NCBI GenBank assembly: GCA_030156225.1
Contig: JASGMW010000009.1
Location: forward strand, 1-32,208
DNA: 32,208 nucleotides
Source: Methanofollis sp.
GTDB lineage: Archaea; Halobacteriota; Methanomicrobia; Methanomicrobiales; Methanofollaceae
Direction of reading: 5' to 3'
Part shown: piece after piece, positions 28,225-32,208 of the stretch
Layout: each line of letters opens with the position of its first letter
Numbering within the stretch: position 1 is the stretch's first letter
Program-made: the position numbers and the translations under genes
The notes under the pieces: generated by a model
What the model was told of the DNA's origin: nothing
Databases searched by the model: none
What the model saw: only the letters and a program-made list of their open reading frames with translations

Positions 28225-28425
28225 ATGATGAACGAATCCGGGGGGTTTGAGCGGCTAAAAGAATATCTCGCTCAGAATCCCGACCTTGAAGAAGTCTGCA
28301 ACACCCTCGAGATCTCTGATCGCGACGTGCGGGGGGTGTTCAGGCGTCTCGAACATATCGACGAGGCCGAGGCCGCCGAGATACTCAAGCGTCTCAAACG
28401 CGCAGAACTCTCAAAAAAGGAGTGA
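28225..28425 (+). CDS. Small hypothetical protein
   Basis: 66 aa from ATG at 28225 (longest ORF 28141); charged helical protein MMNESGGFERLKEYLAQNPDLEEVC...; convergent with pgk. Confidence 0.5.
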   Translation: MMNESGGFERLKEYLAQNPDLEEVCNTLEISDRDVRGVFRRLEHIDEAEAAEILKRLKRAELSKKE

Positions 28426-28438
28426 CCAGCACTTTTTT

Positions 28439-29653
28439 TCATCCGAAAAGCTCTTTCGAGCGTTCCAGCGCGGCGACGGCCGGGAGTTTCTTGCCGGTCA
28501 AAAATTCGATACATGCACCGCCGCCGGTGGAGATATGGGTGAACGCCGATTCCAGCCCCATCTTTTCGATCACCGCCGCCGTATGTCCGCCTCCGATCAC
28601 CGAAAACGGCACCTTCGACGAGGCCCTGAGGATCTCGTGCGTCCCGACCGCGAAGGCCGGGTCCTCGAAGACGCCTGCCGGGCCGTTCACCACGACCGTG
28701 CCCGAGGACCTGATCACCTCGTTCACCGCCCCGAGCGCCCCGGTTCCGATGTCCATCACCGGAGCGTCTGCCGGGATCAGGTCCAGCGGGTACTCGACCC
28801 GGCCGCCGGCCTCGCGCACCGCCACCTGATCCGGCACGACGATCTTCTCTCCGAAACGGGAGAGAAGCGACCGCGCCTTTTCGATCTCACCCGTATATTT
28901 CAACTGGGCGACGAGATCGGTGGAGGGCTTTCCGATATTGCGGCCCGCCGCGATGAGAAAGACGTTCGCGACCACGCCGATGACGACCACCCGGTCGGCA
29001 ACGCCTTTTTCAAGGACGTTTCCCGCGACCTCCACCGAGTCGTCCACTTTCGTCCCGCCGAGGACGAACGTCACCGGCCGCGGCGCTCCGGTAAAGACCC
29101 GCGAGAGGGTGGAGACCTCATGCTCCATCAACAGGCCTGCGGCCGAACGCATCAGCATCGGAAGCCCGACGACCGTCGGCTGCGAGCGGTGAGCGGTCCC
29201 GAAGGCGTCGTTGACGAAGAGGTCGCCCATCGAGGAGAGCATCCGGCAGATATGTGTCCCTTTCGCCGCATCGGGTGAGAGCGTCAGGTTTTCCTCGGCA
29301 TTGAAACGCACGTTTTCGAGCATCAGCACCTCCCCGGCACGCATGGAGGAGACCGCGTCCCGTGCCGAGCGGCCGAAGATATCGTCGGTATAGGTGACCG
29401 GACGACCGAGGAGGCGTTCGAGTCTGGCGGCATGGCCCTGGAGGGTGGTGAAGTCCTTCTTGCCGGGCCGGCTCTGGTGCGCCAGGACGACGACCTTCGA
29501 CTCCTCAAGGGTGCGGACGGTCGGAAGATGCTCTCTGAACCGTTTGTCGTCCAGAATCTCCCCGGACGCAGGATCGATCGGAGAGTTGAAGTCGACACGT
29601 AGGAGAACGGTTTTTCCGGATATATCGAGATCAGTGAGTGTTCCAATCGTCAT
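28439..29653 (-). CDS. pgk: Phosphoglycerate kinase
   Basis: 404 aa from ATG at 29653; LLRVDFNSPID, LENVRFNAEE, NDAFGTAHRSQPTVVGLP, VIGGGHTAAVIEKMG. Confidence 0.95.
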   Translation of the reverse strand: MTIGTLTDLDISGKTVLLRVDFNSPIDPASGEILDDKRFREHLPTVRTLEESKVVVLAHQSRPGKKDFTTLQGHAARLERLLGRPVTYTDDIFGRSARDAVSSMRAGEVLMLENVRFNAEENLTLSPDAAKGTHICRMLSSMGDLFVNDAFGTAHRSQPTVVGLPMLMRSAAGLLMEHEVSTLSRVFTGAPRPVTFVLGGTKVDDSVEVAGNVLEKGVADRVVVIGVVANVFLIAAGRNIGKPSTDLVAQLKYTGEIEKARSLLSRFGEKIVVPDQVAVREAGGRVEYPLDLIPADAPVMDIGTGALGAVNEVIRSSGTVVVNGPAGVFEDPAFAVGTHEILRASSKVPFSVIGGGHTAAVIEKMGLESAFTHISTGGGACIEFLTGKKLPAVAALERSKELFG

Positions 29654-29783
29654 AGGATAACCTGCCGCCCGGGATGTTTTCTGTACACCGTTGGGGGGAT
29701 AAAATGATATTGCTTTTCCTCGGGACCGGAGGGGCGGGAGGGCATCGCAACGCATATCGCCCCCTCGTTTCCATTCTCAGGAC

Positions 29784-30269
29784 ATGGACGAACGCGCCGC
29801 CCTCTTCGAGATCAACGAGGGGCTGCCCAGGCAGGGGCCGGGCAGCGACGCCGCACGGCAAAGGCATTCTCACTGCTCGATGATCTTCCGGCCGATGCCG
29901 TGGTGTTCGATATCGGATGCGGCAGCGGAGCACATGCTCTTGCTCGCCTCTCTCCGGCTGCCGGATCACTGCCGTCGACGTGCGCCCGCCTTTTCTTGAC
30001 ACACTCATGCTCAGGAGTGAGCAGGATGCCTTCTGTGTCGTGATCCCCTCAGATACGCCATCCATGGAGAGTCTCCCCTTCCCTGACGGATCTTTCGATC
30101 TGGTCTGGTCAGAGGGAGCGGCCTATATCGGTTATGGGGTTCGCCGCCGCCCTCACCGCATGGCGGCGGCTCCTGAAAGGAGGAGGGTATTGCGCCGTCA
30201 CCGAGATCACACGGCTCACCCCCGGTACTGTTTCGGATATTCATGGAACACCATGAGATTCGGCACATA
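29784..30269 (+). pseudogene. Degraded class I SAM-dependent methyltransferase
   Basis: Motifs in different frames: DERAALFEINEGLPRQGPGSDA; ATRKAFSLLDDLPADAVVFDIGCGSG; GCRITAVDVRPPFLDTL...MESLPFPDGSFDLVWSEGAAYI; MGFAAALTAWRRLLKGGGYCAVTEITRLTPGT. Confidence 0.8.
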
Positions 30270-30375
30270 AGAGCCAGGGTTACGCTATCTTACGCTACCA
30301 AGTTCTTATTGAAAAACAAAAGAAATAATCGTCTTAGAACAATTATATATAGTAAACAAAGAAGGAAATACCCAT

Positions 30376-30987
30376 ATGAATACAAAAGATAGAATCATAG
30401 AAACAGCTTTTAAATTATTTCTAAAAAAAGGATTGGACAATGTTTCCTTGAGTGAAATTAAAAAAGAATCAAACATCACTACAGGAGGGTTTTATCATTA
30501 TTTTGATAGTAAAGAAACTCTATTTTTAGAAGTGATTGACAAATACATATTTAAGTATTTTGATAGGACCCTGGAAAAGCTTAAAAATTCTGAAGGCCTC
30601 CCTCAAGAAAGATTAAAAACTATGATATTGTCAGTTATAGGGTATGATTCAACTGCAAATGAGCTGACACAATTATCCGAGAGCGCTGAGATAATAGATT
30701 ATAGAAACTTGCATCTATTATATTTGGGAAGTCTTCAAAATTATGATATAATAAGCGAACGTTATACAGAATTCAACTTGAAATTGTTAGAATTTGTCGA
30801 GACATTAATTGATAAAAGTAAAGCACGGGGTGAAATAAGAAAAGAGTTAGACTCCCATGAACTTTCAATATTTATTCAATCTGTTATTGATGGAACATTC
30901 ATGTTATGGATAACAATTCCAGATATACCGCTAAGAAAAAGTATGGAAGTTAATATAGACAGAGCGTGGGCTTATATAACATCTTAA
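30376..30987 (+). CDS. TetR/AcrR-family transcriptional regulator (AT-rich, probably horizontally acquired)
   Basis: 203 aa; TetR HTH KDRIIETAFKLFLKKGLDNVSLSEIKKESNITTGGFYHYFDSKETLF; strikingly AT-rich compared with flanks; TATA-like ttatatatag upstream. Confidence 0.92.
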   Translation: MNTKDRIIETAFKLFLKKGLDNVSLSEIKKESNITTGGFYHYFDSKETLFLEVIDKYIFKYFDRTLEKLKNSEGLPQERLKTMILSVIGYDSTANELTQLSESAEIIDYRNLHLLYLGSLQNYDIISERYTEFNLKLLEFVETLIDKSKARGEIRKELDSHELSIFIQSVIDGTFMLWITIPDIPLRKSMEVNIDRAWAYITS

Positions 30988-31101
30988 GTGAAGTACCGCA
31001 CCATCCGCAGTAAGAACCTCCTCTCTCTGAATAAGCCAGAATCGCAAGATCTTTGTAATTTCAGCGAAAAACCCCTTTTATGCCCCTCGTCAACGGTTTC
31101 G

Positions 31102-31527
31102 ATGACCGCTCAAGATCGTTCAATCCTCTCGATCGGTCATCACGGCATTGTCGCCGGTGCCTACGACTCTCTTTGCATCGCCGATGTGATCGATACCGCT
31201 CTCCCAAAGACCCGTCACCATCATCTCAGCCATTCTCAGGTCATCAAGGCAATGGTGGTTCTCAACGGTCTCGGGTTCATCGAAGTCTCTCCCTATTTCC
31301 CGGACTTCTTTGACGATATCGCTGTTGAACGTCTCCTTGGTGAAGGCATCACGAGCGAGCACCTCAACGACGATGTGCTCGGCCGAACCCTGGACGCGGT
31401 CGCGGCCTACGGCCCGACCGAGTTATTCAACGAAGCCGTTGCACAACCCCCCGATCATCCTCAATTTCACCTGGTTATAACCCGCCAAAAACATACCTTT
31501 GTGCCTGGTTATAACCCCTCGAAGTAG
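31102..31527 (+). pseudogene. Truncated IS1634/DUF4277-like transposase N-terminus
   Basis: MTAQDRSILSIGHHGIVAGAYDSLCIADVIDTALP...VIKAMVVLNGLGFIEVSPYFPDFFDDIAVERLLGEGITSEHLNDDVLGRTLDAV; stops after about 140 codons, no DDE region. Confidence 0.8.
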
Positions 31528-31528
31528 C

Positions 31529-32110
31529 ATGGCCGATCTCCTCGCACTCCTGGTCGCCCTCAACCCCTGGTGGAGCGGCAGAGACTTCGACACCGGCGTC
31601 CGGCGTGACCGCTACCTCTCGACGATCAAAAAATATTGCGCCACCGGTGAGATCGTGGTGCTCAGCGGCGTCCGGCGCTCGGGCAAGACCACCCTGCTCT
31701 ACCAGGCGATCCGCAGCCTGATCCACGAACTGGGCGTCGACCCGCGATCGATCCTCTTCGTCAACTGCGACGAGCCCGCCCTCGCCCGTCTGGACCGGCC
31801 GCTGGAGGCGGTGCTCGACGCCTACCGGTCGAACGTCTGGAGCGGAGAGGGGGCCTGGCTCATCTTCGACGAGATTCAGACAATCGCCGGATGGGAGCGT
31901 TGGGTCAAGGCAACCTATGACCGCAAACAGTTCAGGCTGGTGATATCGGGGTCTTCTTCGTATCTTCTCGATGCCAAAGGTCTCGACCCTGATCAGCGGG
32001 AGATATCTGGCGGTCCAGGCTATCCCCTTGACTTCTCAGATGTATCTCCTCTTTCACGGGATAGAGGTCGGAGCCGACCCGATCGCCATCGCCGCCCGGA
32101 AGTATGATAT
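31529..32110 (+). pseudogene. AAA-type ATPase (AAA_14/DUF4143 type), frameshifted and truncated by the terminal repeat
   Basis: Walker A LSGVRRSGKTTLLYQ, Walker B WLIFDEIQTI, VISGSSSYLLDAK; the family continuation STLISGRYLAVQAIPL...YLLFHGIEVGADPIAIAARKYDI appears in another frame from about 31980 and runs into the repeat at 32111. Confidence 0.82.
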
Positions 32111-32208
32111 TGTCAACGACCCCGCGCCTGTGTGGACGGGGCTTGAGACTCTATCATGTCGATAGTTCTCGTCCGGGTGGCTGACTGCACCCCTGCATCT
32201 CCAGGTTG
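32111..32208 (-). repeat. Terminal copy B of the same repeat, inverted relative to copy A
   Basis: Reverse complement equals 1-98 except one base; begins TGTCAACGACCCCGCGCC immediately after the interrupted ATPase reading frame. Confidence 0.85.

Noticed and set aside
30280-30297. Tandem TTACGCTA repeat (two copies, 10-bp period)
   Set aside because: Too short to interpret; at the edge of the AT-rich island but not distinguishable from chance.

Overview
A 32.2-kb, high-GC archaeal segment. The gene families (archaeal-type split glutamate synthase, NrpR, RIO2, DUF460, FrhB-like protein, cupin-type PGI, NcsA) suggest a methanogen, probably of the Methanomicrobiales. About 3-15 kb is a nitrogen-assimilation island: amt1-glnK1-cyanase; an FrhB-like F420 oxidoreductase with a three-gene split glutamate synthase, divergent from glnA; then amt2, a small unknown ORF, amt3 and glnK2. 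Three exact GGAA-N6-TTCC palindromes (the published NrpR operator consensus) sit at the promoters of amt1, glnA and amt2. A stand-alone NrpR-domain protein without an HTH is encoded about 10 kb away. Other notable points: the tandem Amt paralog amt2 has Glu in place of the first twin-His; GlnK2 lacks the T-loop Tyr; and a 22-bp palindrome lies between a TrmB-family regulator and a divergent COG1361-type surface protein. The right end (29.7-32.2 kb) is an accessory graveyard: a frameshifted methyltransferase, an AT-rich TetR gene, a truncated IS1634-like transposase and a frameshifted AAA ATPase cut by a repeat. The window begins and ends with a 98-bp inverted copy of the same repeat (97/98 identical), which looks like the right end of an IS200/IS605-type (TnpB) element.
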